Assembly (NCBI GenBank): GCA_015183035.1
Contig: JACZZP010000015.1
Coordinates: forward strand, 868,001 to 932,000
Length of the DNA stretch: 64,000 bases
Reading direction: 5' to 3'
From: Meloidogyne chitwoodi
Lineage: Eukaryota > Nematoda > Chromadorea > Rhabditida > Meloidogynidae
Made by a program: the position numbers and the translations under genes. The stretch's first letter is position 1; each line of letters starts with the position of its first letter. The notes under the pieces were generated by a model. It made no database searches. It was not told where the DNA came from and was given only the letters and a program-made list of their open reading frames with translations. Of the stretch, positions 50,734-63,039 are shown piece after piece.

Positions 50734-50833
50734 CCTTTCTGTCCAAAAATATAAATTGGCATTTAGTCCAAGATTTACGGAATAGGCCTGTTAAGTGACA
50801 CCATGCAAGAAGAGCCGATTCAGAACGAGCCAT
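50734..50833 (-). CDS. Possible first exon of a small gene upstream of wolframin
   Basis: The ATG complement at 50831-50833 opens a frame of 33 codons with a coding-like, less A+T-rich composition (MARSESALLAWCHLTGLFRK, then CQFIFLDRK), ending at a good donor AAG|GTCTAC. A candidate acceptor (TTGTCAG) and a possible AATAAA signal lie before the wolframin start. I cannot join a second exon with certainty and do not recognise the product. Confidence 0.3.
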
Positions 50834-50839
50834 TTTTAT

Positions 50840-51688
50840 TAAATTCTACAAAAACTTGCAAGCCAATATTCGCTAATTTTTTATATTACTAAATATTCTT
50901 ATTTTATTACAAATACATATTTTGCAGAGTAGTAAAATAAAAAAATTTTAAATACGTAATTTAAATGTAAAAATAGTATTTGTGGCTAAAAATACGCAAA
51001 ATAGTAAAAATTCATTTTTGAACGATAATTGTCAAAATTTTTCAAAATTTCAATAAGTAAACAAAAAAGATACAGTTCAAAACTTAACCTAAAAAAAATA
51101 AAATGCGTATAAATACTACGCTGCTATTTTGTTATTTTTTGCAAAAAATTAAAAATATTTATTTTAAATATTTTTTTACAAAAAATTAATTTTTACACAA
51201 ATTTAATTTAAATTTTAATACTTTGCGCATTCGTGCGTCAATAAAAAATACTTTTTTATTGAACCATATTTTTTATTATTATATATGAATACTTTAAATA
51301 AATAATAAACAACCGAAAAGAGTGATTGCCGAAGCTTTACGAGAATTGATGAATTAAATAAAAATAAATAAAATAAAAAGAGGACAAAAATGTGTTAACA
51401 AAAGAAGGATTTATTAAAGTATTTTTTATTTTTTTAATTTTCTATTTATTTTTAAATATTTTCTAAAAATGAACTTTTATTGTTGATTAACTTCTCTTTA
51501 TATTTTGAAAAAAATTTTTTTATAAATTGTTGAGAAAAAACTAATTCTGTCAGTAAAAAATATCAGAGTTTTTGTAAATATTTTCAAAAAAATTTTTTAA
51601 TTTATTTGAAATATGCTTAAAAAATTATTTTTTAAAATTAGTAATATTTTTAATAATTTAAGGTTAAAAATTTGTTATTAATTTATAA
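50840..51688. other. Divergent upstream region
   Basis: About 850 A+T-rich bases between minus-strand wolframin and the plus-strand tyrosine-rich gene. No supported feature. Confidence 0.4.
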
Positions 51689-52434
51689 ATGAGTTCTTCT
51701 ACGTTTTTGTATGTTTTTGTAAAAATATATAAAAATATATTTTTAATTTTTATAATAACTGAGAAAATATAATAATAATTTTATATTATTAAAATAAATA
51801 TTTATTAAAAATATTATATTAAGTTTGTTGACTTTTTTGCCATTTGTTTTGCTTAATTGTTTTTCTTTTGGTGCATATAGTAATAGCAATTGGGTATTTT
51901 TTTTAAATTAATTTTAAAAATTTAAAAACTTTTAAAGTATAAATAAATAAATTATTATATTTAATTTATTTAATTATTAGTTAATATTTAAATAATTAAA
52001 TATTTTAATTAAATAAATGAATTAAAATAAATTATTATATATTATTAATTTTCCTTCAAGTACAACTCATATCCTTCTAATTATTATAATCCTTACTATT
52101 ATTATTATAATCGTCTAACTGGTACTCAGCAAACTTCGTCAGATTCAACAGGAACAAGTTATTATCAATATGATCCTTCTAGTGGAACTTATAAACTTCA
52201 ATCAGTAAATTAATTATATTAATTAATTTTTAAATAATAAAATGTTTTTTAAAAACTATTTTTAAGGCTAATTCTGGTTATTATTATTTGCCTGGATATG
52301 GCTACGTTTCAAATGATAACAAATCTTCTCAAGACTCTTCTTCACTTACATGGCCTTATTACAATTATAACTACAAAAATTATTGGCCAAATTATTACTA
52401 TCCTAATACTAGAGATTATTATGGAAAGAAATAA
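51689..52434 (+). CDS. Short secreted tyrosine-rich protein
   Basis: Four exons. ATG 51689 gives MSSSTF and a donor at GTATGTTTTT. The acceptor before 51828 restores the frame to FLLTFLPFVLLNCFSFGAYS, a clear signal peptide. The mature part of about 100 residues is dominated by Tyr, Asn, Ser and Pro (NYYNPYYYYYNRLTG, YYQYDPSSGTYKLQ, GYYYLPGYGYVSND, YWPNYYYPNTRDYYGKK) and has almost no cysteine. The stop TAA is at 52432-52434. Tyrosine-rich low-complexity secreted proteins in nematodes include structural (cuticle or eggshell) proteins, where tyrosines can be cross-linked, and some oesophageal-gland products. Either is possible. No homologue is recognised, and this gene is too fragmented to stand out as a long open frame. 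Confidence 0.62.
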
Positions 52435-52597
52435 AAATTTAAAAAAATAAATTAAAAAAATAGTTAAAAATAATTGTCTTTTCTTTTTTAAATAATAATA
52501 AATATTTGTTTTTTAAATAAAAACTAATTTACTTTTTTTGTGAATTTTGCAAATTTAAATATTTATTAGAAAATATACGAATTAATTCACATTTTAT

Positions 52598-52955
52598 TTA
52601 TTTTTTAGTCTTTCCCGTCTTTTTAACATTTAATCCAAGTTCTTTAAGTTTTGCATCCTTTTGGGCAATAGGAATTAAAGCACAATTACCAGAAGCACCA
52701 GCACAATACCAACGAGGACCATAACGATTAAAAAAAGATTGTTCCATTGCTGCATTACCTGCTTGAAGTTTTGCACGACAAAAACAACAATTAAAACATC
52801 CTTTATGAACTAAAATAATTTTAATAATTTAATTTAATAAAAATAATAAAACAACTAATTTCACGGTCAACCATCAATTTATCTGCCAATTGAACTTTTT
52901 CACCACAAAAGGCACAATTTTTAATATCTGGATCACCGGCACAACCAAAATTCAT
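52598..52955 (-). CDS. Small single LIM-domain protein
   Basis: Two exons give about 100 residues. The start MNFGCAGDPDIKNC leads to CAFCGEKVQLADKLMVDREI. After a short intron follows HKGCFNCCFCRAKL, giving the LIM pattern C..C, then H..C and C..C, with a second zinc site at NRYGPRWYCAGASGNC. A lysine-rich end (LNVKKTGKTKK) closes at TAA 52598-52600. LIM domains bind two zinc ions and mediate protein contacts, often with actin or signalling complexes. The second finger is atypical, so I call it LIM-like with good but not full confidence. Confidence 0.72.
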
Positions 52956-53490
52956 TTTTAACTTAAAAACAAAATTTAAAAATTAATTATATATTTTTAA
53001 AATATTTAAAAATAATAATTAATTATTTAAAATTTAGTTCTCTACAATTTATTTATTAAAATATTAATTGATTTATCCAATAAAATATGTTCAAAAACGT
53101 AGGCGAATCTTTTTTAAATAAATTTCCATCTCTCAAAAAAAGATTGTGTCAGCTGGCAAAAATACTTTTGAAACATTTGTTTTTAATAAAAAACAGAAAA
53201 TATTGCAGAGATAAAAATTAAATAAGAAGTAAAAGCGTTGGTGTATTTATATACAATTTTTATTCAAAAAATGGGAATTAATTTCTACAAAGTTCAGTTT
53301 TGATATAAATTTTCTTAAAATTAATAGGATAATACTCTAATATTTTTACAGATGACATTAATTATTTAGTATAATTATTAAAGATAAACTAACTTTTAAT
53401 TTTTAAAATTTATTTTATTTTTATATAATTTTGTTTTAAAAATATATTTTTAAATTAAAATATAATAATTATTTAATAAATTAAATATCT
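52956..53490. other. Intergenic
   Basis: About 530 bases upstream of the LIM gene and downstream of the mARC gene. Nothing supported. Confidence 0.4.
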
Positions 53491-55446
53491 TTAAAAAGGT
53501 TTAGGTTTATATAAAATCCAAACAGGATCTCCAAGACAAACACGCCCTGGTTTAACAATAGCCATATTTACACCAAACACTGGACTTTCCTTTAAAAATA
53601 AAATTAAATTAATTTAAAATTATTTAACTTTATATTGTTCATATAATTTGCCTGGTGCAAGACGATATCTAAAAATAAATAAATTAATTTTATTTAAATT
53701 TATAAAGAAAATAATATTATTTAAAATTATTAAGTAAAAAAACTTATTTTCTCAACATATTCAATGGTTCCATTTTTGGACATTTTTGGCCAGAATCAGG
53801 ATTTACTGTTGTTAAAATACAACTTAAAATTAATTTTTATTTAATTATTTAATTTATTTAATTTATTTAATTTATTTAATTTATTTAATTTATTTAATTT
53901 ATTTAATTTATTTATTTATTTAATAATAACCGTGTACAAGGTTTATAACAAATAAATTCAGCATTCCCTGCTTTAATATTTAGCCAATAATCTTCATCAA
54001 ATGGAGGTAATCCAGAGATTACTAAAGTTGGACGAAAATTACGAGAATCAATACTTACACCATTATTTTTTAAATTTTTATTTAAATCAGTAACTGAATT
54101 TAAAGAAAATGCCATAAATGATGCCAAATCATGAAAAGCAATCTTAATTAAAAATTAATAAAATTAATTTTTAATTTTCTAATGGAAAAAAGACTAAAAA
54201 TATTTAATGAAATTAATTTAATTAAAAAAAATATATTTAAATTAATTACAAATTATTCTTTTTCATTAAATTATAATTTTAAAATAATATTTTAAATTAA
54301 TTTTTACATTATCTTTTAATTGTGGCACAGGATTATTTAACCAAAATTCATTTTTTGATTCAAAATCTCTTTCTGTATATAATATTTCTTCATCTCCAAA
54401 CCTTTATTTAATTTATTATTTTTAATTTTATTTTTAAATAAAAATAACCAAATTAAACGAAGTTCTCTTTTATTATTAACTTCAAGAAATTCATCAAAAG
54501 CTTTTCCAATTTCATTTCCACAGTCAAATCCTTCAGTACGAGTATCAGAATGTAAACTATAAGGATTAGAAGAAAGTGAATCTTTTTTAGACATATGACG
54601 TTTTTGGGATGAAGGCCAAGACCTTTTTTTATTTTTATTTTAAAGAAAGAAGGAAATTCTTATTTGTTTTTAAGGAAACAAAATTTAATAAAAATGAATT
54701 TTTTCATAAATAAATTAATTATTTTATTTTAAAAAACTTAAAAAAAAATAATATTTTTAGATGTATATTTTAGAGTAAATATTTTATAAATTAGACACAA
54801 AAATATTTAAAATAATTACCGAGCTCTTCTTATTTGTCCATTTTCTCTTACTTTTTCTAAATCAACTTCAACAATTTTATCTTTTTTAAAATAAAAATTA
54901 TTTTTAAATTAATTAATTAATTTAAATTACCTGTTCCAAATTTGACAATTAATTTTTTATTAAATATATGTGCCTCAATTAATACCATTTTTGGATAAAT
55001 TCGAGCAGTTAAAAATAAATTATCTTTTAAAGAATCAACTAACTTTTTTTTAATTAAATTAAATTTATTTTAAAATAAAATAAAATTTAATACTAAAAAA
55101 TGACGATCAAATTCTTCTCCATTAGAAGCTCCACGTTTTTCACAATCAATCCAATCAACCTTAAAATAATTTTAAAAAAATAAAATATTTTATTTTCTTA
55201 ACTTTATTAGCTTTGCATGATTTTATTGGATATAAATATAATTCACAAACATTCCCAACTTTTACAAATTCTCTAAAAAATAAATTAAATAAATTAATAT
55301 TTTTATTTTATTTTTTATTTTTGCCTTGTTCTTTTTCGTTTTTGATTTAAATTTTTTAAAGTAAACCAAATAATTGTAGTTAAAGCAATTGCTGTTGCTG
55401 TACTTGTGAGTAATATTAAAGTAAATCTTTCATTTATTAATGTCAT
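53491..55446 (-). CDS. mARC-type molybdenum cofactor protein (MOSC domain)
   Basis: Mitochondrial amidoxime-reducing components reduce N-hydroxylated compounds on the outer mitochondrial membrane using a molybdenum cofactor with cytochrome b5. The start at 55446 gives a membrane anchor (FTLILLTSTATAIALTTIIW) and a basic stretch. The MOSC N-terminal barrel follows: LYLYPIKSCKANKVDWIDCE, then EEFDRHFLV. The MOSC core is NFRPTLVISG, then FDEDYW, FICYKPCTRCILTTVNPDSG (with the Cys expected to ligate Mo), and a tail LAPGKLYEQ, SPVFGVNMAIV, VCLGDPVWIL. Stop TAA at 53491-53493. The intron between CTR and CIL contains a microsatellite. The protein appears complete. Confidence 0.87.
53833..53926. repeat. 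AATTTATTT microsatellite in the mARC intron
   Basis: About nine tandem copies of a 9-base unit (TTTATTTAA), nearly perfect, directly after an exon border of the mARC gene. Confidence 0.85.
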
Positions 55447-58400
55447 TTAATATTTATTTTAATAATTATATAATAAATTACCTTAATATAATAATTATTA
55501 TTTAATAAAAGATTATTTTATTATCAAATTAAAAATAAATAAACTGGTATTTTCTAATCAATTTATTAATTACATTTATCAATATATAGTATGTATTTAT
55601 ATTTTTTAAATTAATTATTTTACACTCTATTCCATTTAAATAAAATTTTGGTTAATTTAAATAAATATTTAAATAAAAATATTTATTTAAAATAATAAGT
55701 AATTAAAGTTTATTTAATTTTATTTTCAATGATGTCAATTATTAATTAATTATTTATTTTATAAATTAATATAAAATATTTTAGTATTAGTAAAAGAAGT
55801 TAAAAAAGGAAGTGTACATAAATAAATAAATTATAAAAAAACAATTTTTATTATTTATTAATAAATAATTATTTTTTTAAATAAAATTAACAAATTTGAC
55901 TTAAAAGATTTTAAATAAAATAATATAATTATTATTTATTATATATTATAAAAATATTTATTAATTCATAGAGAAAGAAGATCCAAGAATTTTTCTTTTA
56001 TATTTAATTTTTAAAAAATAAAAAAAAATTAAATATTTTTTTTCTTTTTTATTTTAAAATATTTTTATTAAAATAATTAAAAATTACGTATTTATTTAAA
56101 TATTTTAATTAATAATAAGCACTTTATTTATTTTTTTACAATTTTTTATTTGTACTTTAATGTTGAGAATATTTATAAAAATAATTTTAAAATATTATTA
56201 AATTAATAATTAACTAATTATATACATAATACTCTTCTCTGTTATTTATTTAGATAAATGGAAAAGGAAAAAAATTAAAAAAAATATTTTAAGAAAATTT
56301 TTAGTTTTTAATTTATTTTTATTTATAAATTAAAAATAAAATTTTAAATTATTATAATATTAATTATTTAATTTATTTATTTTTTTAATTTAAAAAAGTT
56401 TTTAAAATTTTAACAATTCTTTTTTTTTTACTGAAATATTTTAAACATTTTATTTAAAAATATTTATTTTATAAAAATCTAAATTGTAATCTATTTTAGT
56501 TTTTTGTTATAAATAAAACTTTAAAAATCACTTTTTTATGATTTCTTTAAAAAAAATATTATTAAAATTATTAATTGGGTTTTTATTTATTATTTTAATA
56601 TTTTAGTAATTTAATAATTTAATTTTTACATATAAAATTAATTAATTTTCGCAACACTTTTTTTAAAATATTAATAATAATAATAATAAAATATTTGTTA
56701 ATTCTAAGTAAAAAAAGAGATTATCTACTTAATAATAAATAAATAAATAATATTTTATTTTTTAGGTAAAACAAAATTAATTATTTTGAGTCAGATGCAC
56801 TCCTTCTTTTTTTTTTGTTTTATTTGACGAAAGCAGAAAATAATAATGAGAATAATTAAAATATATTTTCATTATTTAATTTTATTTATTTAAATAATTA
56901 AAAGACTTTTTTTGATGATTTTTATAATAAAAAAATTATAAAATTAGATGAGACATTATACTATAATTTTAAAGTATTTTTAAGAAATAATTAATTTGAG
57001 AATGTAAAATTATTATTAAACTTTTGATTCATAAGAAAATTAATTTTTAGATTTTAAAGAATTTTTATTCAATAAAATATTATTAATTTTTAACAAAAGG
57101 GTTATAATTTAATATTATTATTTATTAAATATTTTAATAATTTATTAATAAAATTATTATTTTATTTAAATTTTTATAAATATTTAATAATTAAAATTAA
57201 GCTATAATATAATAAATAAATTACTAGTATTATTATTATTATTATATATATTTCTCATAAGAATATTCTAATAATTTTTATTCTTTTCTCAAAAAAGAAT
57301 AAAAATAAAATTATTATTTTTTATTCTTTTTATAAAATTATTGAATATATATTTTTTTTAAATAGAATTTATGCGACATTTTATTTAAAAGAATCTTAAA
57401 AAAGAACAAAATATAAATTTACATTTTAAATCTCTTAAACTTTTCCAAGTTTTAAATATTTTAAATAGTAATTATTTATTTATTTAAATTTAAAAAAAAG
57501 AAAGAAAAAGATTAAAATATTTAAGTGATATTTAAAATAGGTATATTTTAATTTAAATATTTTAAATGAGATTTTAATTTATTTTTTATTTTGACATATA
57601 ATTTTTTAATTAAATTTTGACATAAATATTCTTTAAACATTTAATTTTAATTTAATAAAAAAAGTTCATTTTTATTAAATAAACTTTAGTTGTTTTCCAT
57701 CAAAAATATAAATTTTAATTTAAAATATTTTTTTAATTAAAAATATAATTCTTTTTAACAAATTTATGTATTTAATTAATTAATTAATTTATTTATTTAT
57801 TTATTTTATAATAATAATAATTAATAATTAAAAATATTCTTCTTCACCTGCTTTTATTTTATTCTTTTTTTTGTTATAATTATTAATTTACTCATGAGGG
57901 AATTATATTTTTATTTTTAAACAAAGACTGACTGACTATTTATTTTATTTTTATTTTTCTAAAGGCATTAATTATTATTTAAAAAATAAAAATAATTTTT
58001 AAATTAAAATTTTATTTTATTTTTTAATTTTTAATATTTAATGAAATATCAAAAATTATATTTTTTTAATTTTTATAATTTATTGAATATTTTAATTTTT
58101 TAAAAATAATTCTAAATTTAATTTTAATTAATATTAAATTCTAAATAATTCTTTTACTTCCAAAATATCTAACAAATTTTATTTTTTAATTTTTTTGAAA
58201 ATAAATATATTGTCTAATTTATATTTATTTATTTATTTTAATTAATTATATATTGAATTATTTAAATTTTATTTCCTTTTTATTTTTTAATCTCTTTTAA
58301 ATTTCCAAATTTGTTGAAAAAGGATATTTATTTTTATTTTTTATTGAAATAAGATATATACAAATAAATAAATAAATATATTTTATATGAATAAATTTGA

Positions 58401-60572
58401 AGTTAAAAAAACCATTTTTCTTAAAAATAGAAAAGCTACTTTTTATTTGATTTTTGGTCTAATTTTTGAGAATTTATTTTTTTTAATTAATTTTTAGAAT
58501 TTAAGTAAAATATATTCTTTTAATTTTAAATTATTTTTTTTTTAAATTAATTAATTTATATTTTTAAAAATCAAAATTAATTTAAAAATTTAATTTATTT
58601 TATAAAAATTTATTTAAAATTAAATTAAAATATTATAATAAATTATAATTTTATTTTAAATAAATAAAAATTAATTATAAGTTTAAAAATATTATTTTAC
58701 CTTTAATTATTAAATAATATAAATATTAAATTATTTTTTATTTTTTATTTTCAACATTTTATTTAATCTTTTCAATTAGGAAAATTAAAATAAAATAATA
58801 ATAACCTTTTAATTTTTTAAATAATTTAAAAAAATTTAGAAATTCACCCACTCACTTTCGTATTTTTTTTTTCGTAATTTTAAAAAAATATAGACTTTTA
58901 ATTCCCCTTGCAATTTCTTAATATTTTACGAAAAAAAATTTTGACAAATAAAAATATATTTTATTAAATTTTAATTTAAGTATTAAAAATAAAAGCTTTT
59001 TAGATATTTTTTAATTAAATTAATTTTATAATGATTTGATCGTTATATAAATTCATTAATATTATATATTTGTTTTATTTAATTTGTTAAATATTATTAA
59101 TTAATTTAAAATTATATAACAAGGAACTAAAAAATAAATCATAAAATTATTAAATTTGCAAAGATTAAAAAATATAATAATAAAATAAATGAAAATAGAT
59201 GAACTTTTTATTTTTAAAAATATATAATTACAAAGTATGTACTTCAATACTTTAATTTATTATTAACATTTTCTTTGCAGATTAAATAAAAATGTTAGTA
59301 AATTTAAAATATTTTTTATGTAATCCTAAATTCTTTAATTTTTAAATAAAATATGAATTAAAAAATAAAATTATAAATATATAAATATTTTAATAAATAG
59401 ATTTTTCAATTTAAAAATTTATAAAATAAATAATTTTTTAATAATTTTATTTTTATTTAATTTATACAATCTACCTATATATATTTATTTTTAAATAAAA
59501 ATATATTTTTAGATTTTTAAAATATTTAATAAATAAATTTAATTATTTTTTTTTAATACTTTTTCTAAATTAATTTATTTTTAAAATAATTAATTTAATA
59601 AATTAATTAATTAAAATTAAGTTTATTTTAGATTTTACCATTTTAATACATTTTTAAATAAAATAAATAATAATAATTATTATTATTTTAACTTTCCCAC
59701 AAAATATATTTATTTATTTAATGCCATTAAATTAATTTATTAATTATTCTGCCTTTTTAAACATTATTTTATATATCTTTTTTTTCATTATTTATATGTA
59801 CTTTTTTTTCTTTTTTAAATCAACTTCCTTTGACGTTTTTTTAAACCTGTTAGTTAATATATATTAACGTCATTAAAAATAATTAAATATTATTTTTATT
59901 TAAAATAATATTTAAATAGTGAGAAGAAAGGCTTTTTTAAAATAATAAAAATAAATTTTTAAAATTTTGATTTAAATATTTATTTATATTTTTTTGTTCT
60001 TTATTTAAATAAAATATATAAAAAGTACTATATTTACTTAAAAATTAAAAAATATATATTTAGGTCATTTTAAAAAAATTTTAATTATTTATTTAAATAA
60101 ATGTTACATTATTTGTTAAATTAAATATTTAATTTAAATATTTTATTATATCAGGAAGGATAAAAGTTTTTTAATTTTTTTTCATGAGAAAAAAATGTGT
60201 GTTTTATTTAAAAAGGATAAATATATTATAACAATTCTTTTATGAGATAATTTTTAAAAAATAAAATTGTTATTTTTAATCAACATTTAAATTTTATTTT
60301 ATTTTTTCAGAATTACTTAATTATTTAAATATAATTTAATTTAGAATTAAAAAATATTTGTCCTGCCTTTCTTCTAAGCTTTTTTAAAGTTAAATAATAT
60401 TTATGTATAATTAATTAAATAATTTAATAATATTTTATAAAAGGTTATAAATCTATTATTTAATTAATTTCACCTGCTCAAATAATATTATACAAATAAA
60501 TAAAAATTATAATATTATTTTTTCTTTTAAGAAATATTATTTTATTTAACTAATTTTTAAAAAAGTAAGAAA
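55447..60572. other. Long A+T-rich gene-free stretch
   Basis: About 5.1 kb of almost continuous A/T with short runs such as TATT, AATTAATT and TTATTATTATT. On both strands frames are closed by stops within a few tens of codons, and I see no motif, RNA gene or terminal repeat. It is the upstream region shared by the mARC gene and the GPCR gene. Confidence 0.5.
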
Positions 60573-62683
60573 ATGGATGAATTGCAACAAAAAATAATAA
60601 TTTCTCAGCTGCTTATTTCTTTACCATTTTCTTCATTAAATAATTTAACAAATAATCAACAACAAAAACATCAAATTATTGTTATACCACCATCTGATTC
60701 TATTGATGAATCAGAACTTTGGTCAGTACATTCAACATCTGAATTAGTTGAAATGCTTTATCAAATGTGTTTTTTTGCTGTTGGGGCTCCTTTAAATGCA
60801 ATTTCTTTGAAAAATTTTTATAAAAAGTATTTTTTAAATAATAATTTATTTAAAAAGGAGAGTGGTTATTTGAGAATTTATTTATTTAAAATTTAATTAA
60901 AAAAATAATTAATTAATTTATTTATAAATAATTTTAATTTCTATTAAATTTTAAAATATTTAATTATGTTTAAATGTTTAGAAGAACAAAAGCACATTCT
61001 GGTGAAATGCGTTTAATAAGGCTTTCAAGGCAATTGTTAATAGCTCATTTAATGGTTTTTTTTAATAAATTTAAATAAAAAAAATAATAATATATTTTTA
61101 AAAAGGTTCTTTGTATTTATTGTTTATGGAGAACTTATTGGATTTGGAATATTCATTGGACATTAGGAAATTCAATGTGTAAAGCTTATTCTTTTCTTTC
61201 AACATTACCCTTTCATTTATGGTCTAAGATGGTTGCAGCAATTGCTATAGATATGCTTTTTTGTATTAGAATGCCTCTTGGTAGTGTAACTAATGGAAAT
61301 AAAAGAGTTTCTTGGTTAATTGGAATTGCTTGGTAATTATTTAAATTAAATTAATTAAATTATTTATTTATTTAAAGGATTCTTGCAATTATTTGTGCTG
61401 CCCCAATGACTATTTTTCGCGGTACTCGTTCAATTCCTCGAACTAAACCAGTTCTTATGCAATGTTATCATTTACATGGATTTACTAATGAACAAATTAT
61501 GGGGTAATTTTAAAATAATATTAATTTATTTATTTTTAGTTTTCATTTTTTCCACGTTATAACAACATTTTATTTACCATTGGGTGTAATTCTCTTTTGT
61601 TATATTTCTATTGGTTTATCACTTCGTAGTCAAGGGGCAAGTCTTCTTCGTCAAGGAAATTCTTTAGCAAATACAGATCAACATAGAAAAATGCAACAAA
61701 ATACAAAATTAAGATTTTTAAAGGCTTCGGCTGCAATTGTTTGTGCTTTTGTATTAAGTTGGTTACCTTATCAAATAATGGCTCTTTTACGTGTTGTTTG
61801 TGAAGCAGATTCTAAATGTGAAAAAATGGCCTCAAATTTTAATTGGCTTCAGTCAATTTTACTTGCAAGGTTTTAATATTTTAAATTATAAGAAAAAAGA
61901 AGAATTGAATATTTATATAAGTACATAGGTAAGGGGAAAGGATAAAAGGAACAGAGAAATATTATTTCTTTTTTTAAATTAAGTGAAGATTTATTTATAA
62001 GAATTATTTTGTTTGATTTAAAAAATAATTATTTTTAATTTTAGTACATGTATAAATCCATTTCTTTATCGTTTTGGCATTTTTCGAAGCCGTGGTGGTA
62101 ATAATGGCATAAAAGGAGAAAAGCGTAAAATGACAGGATATCTTTTAACTCCAGGAAATGGAACTTGTTATGGAGAATCTGGAGGAATAATTCAACCGGG
62201 AATTAATTTACCTGCTTCAGCAATTTATATTACTAATAGAGGAAGTAATGGAAGTGCTAAAATATATGAACCAAATTCTAGTTTTAGATCTATTCGAAGT
62301 ACAACTACATCACTTGGGTAATATTTTTATTTTTAAGAAAATAAATATGATTTTAAATTATTTAATTTGTTAGAAATATTATTTAAATTTTAGAAATAAA
62401 AAATCAACTACAGGCAATTTTGGAGAATTAAATGTTTTTGAATGTTCAGAAAATCAAAAGAAAAATATTAATTTATTTATATTTGATCATAATAATAATT
62501 TAATAAGTCCAACAAAAAATAAATTTAAAAAGGTTTTTTTAATAAATTAATTTAATTATTTAAATTAAGGTAAATGAAATAAATGTTACAAATAAAGAAA
62601 GAATATTTTATCAACGTTTATTAGAAAATAATTATTTAAAAGAAAATAAAATAATAAATCTACAAAAACAATTAATAAAATGA
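60573..62683 (+). CDS. Class A G-protein-coupled receptor, GnRH/AKH-receptor-like
   Basis: A seven-helix receptor. Exons read EMLYQMCFFAVGAPLNAISL (helix 1), RLIRLSRQLLIAHLMV (helix 2) and WTLGNSMCKAYSFLSTL (disulphide cysteine, helix 3). Then come WLIGIAWILAIICAAPMTIF (helix 4) and PVLMQCYHLHGF (partner cysteine). Helix 6 is ASAAIVCAFVLSWLPYQIM, with the W-x-P switch, and helix 7 is STCINPFLYRFGIF (NPxxY). The DRY motif at the end of helix 3 is replaced by CIR (DMLFCIRMPLG). The QC in the second outer loop and the helix 6/7 motifs resemble nematode GnRH/AKH-type receptors, but the ligand is not proven. The C-tail is long, serine and asparagine rich. Stop TGA at 62681-62683. Confidence 0.83.
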
Positions 62684-63039
62684 TATCCTATTATAGTCTT
62701 CTTTTTTAATTTTTTATAATTATTTTTGTAAATTTATTAATTGTGATCTCTTCTGTTCTTTTTTTAATTTTATAAATTTATTTTATTAAATAATTATTTA
62801 ATATATTATTTTTAATTTTAAAATGTTTAAAAATTATTTTAGTAAAAGTTATTGTTATAAAAAATAATTAATGATTTTTATTTGGAAAAATAGTTGTCTA
62901 AAATAAGTTTTCTTCCAAAAAATAAATAAAAAGGACATTTTATATAATAATAATAAATATAAAGGTATGTTTTAGGCCTTTCTAGTGTCAAATATTTTAC
63001 AAAAAATATAACTTAAAAATTAAAAAATAAATAATTTAA
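62684..63039. other. Gap between convergent genes
   Basis: About 350 A+T-rich bases between the receptor end and the transporter fragment. No nucleotide-binding-domain exon of an ABC transporter is visible here. Confidence 0.45.

Noticed and set aside
55447..60572. Centromere-like or replication-origin interpretation of the A+T-rich stretch
   Set aside because: Only general A/T richness and short simple repeats are visible. There is no higher-order tandem repeat or defined motif, and root-knot nematode intergenic DNA is commonly like this.
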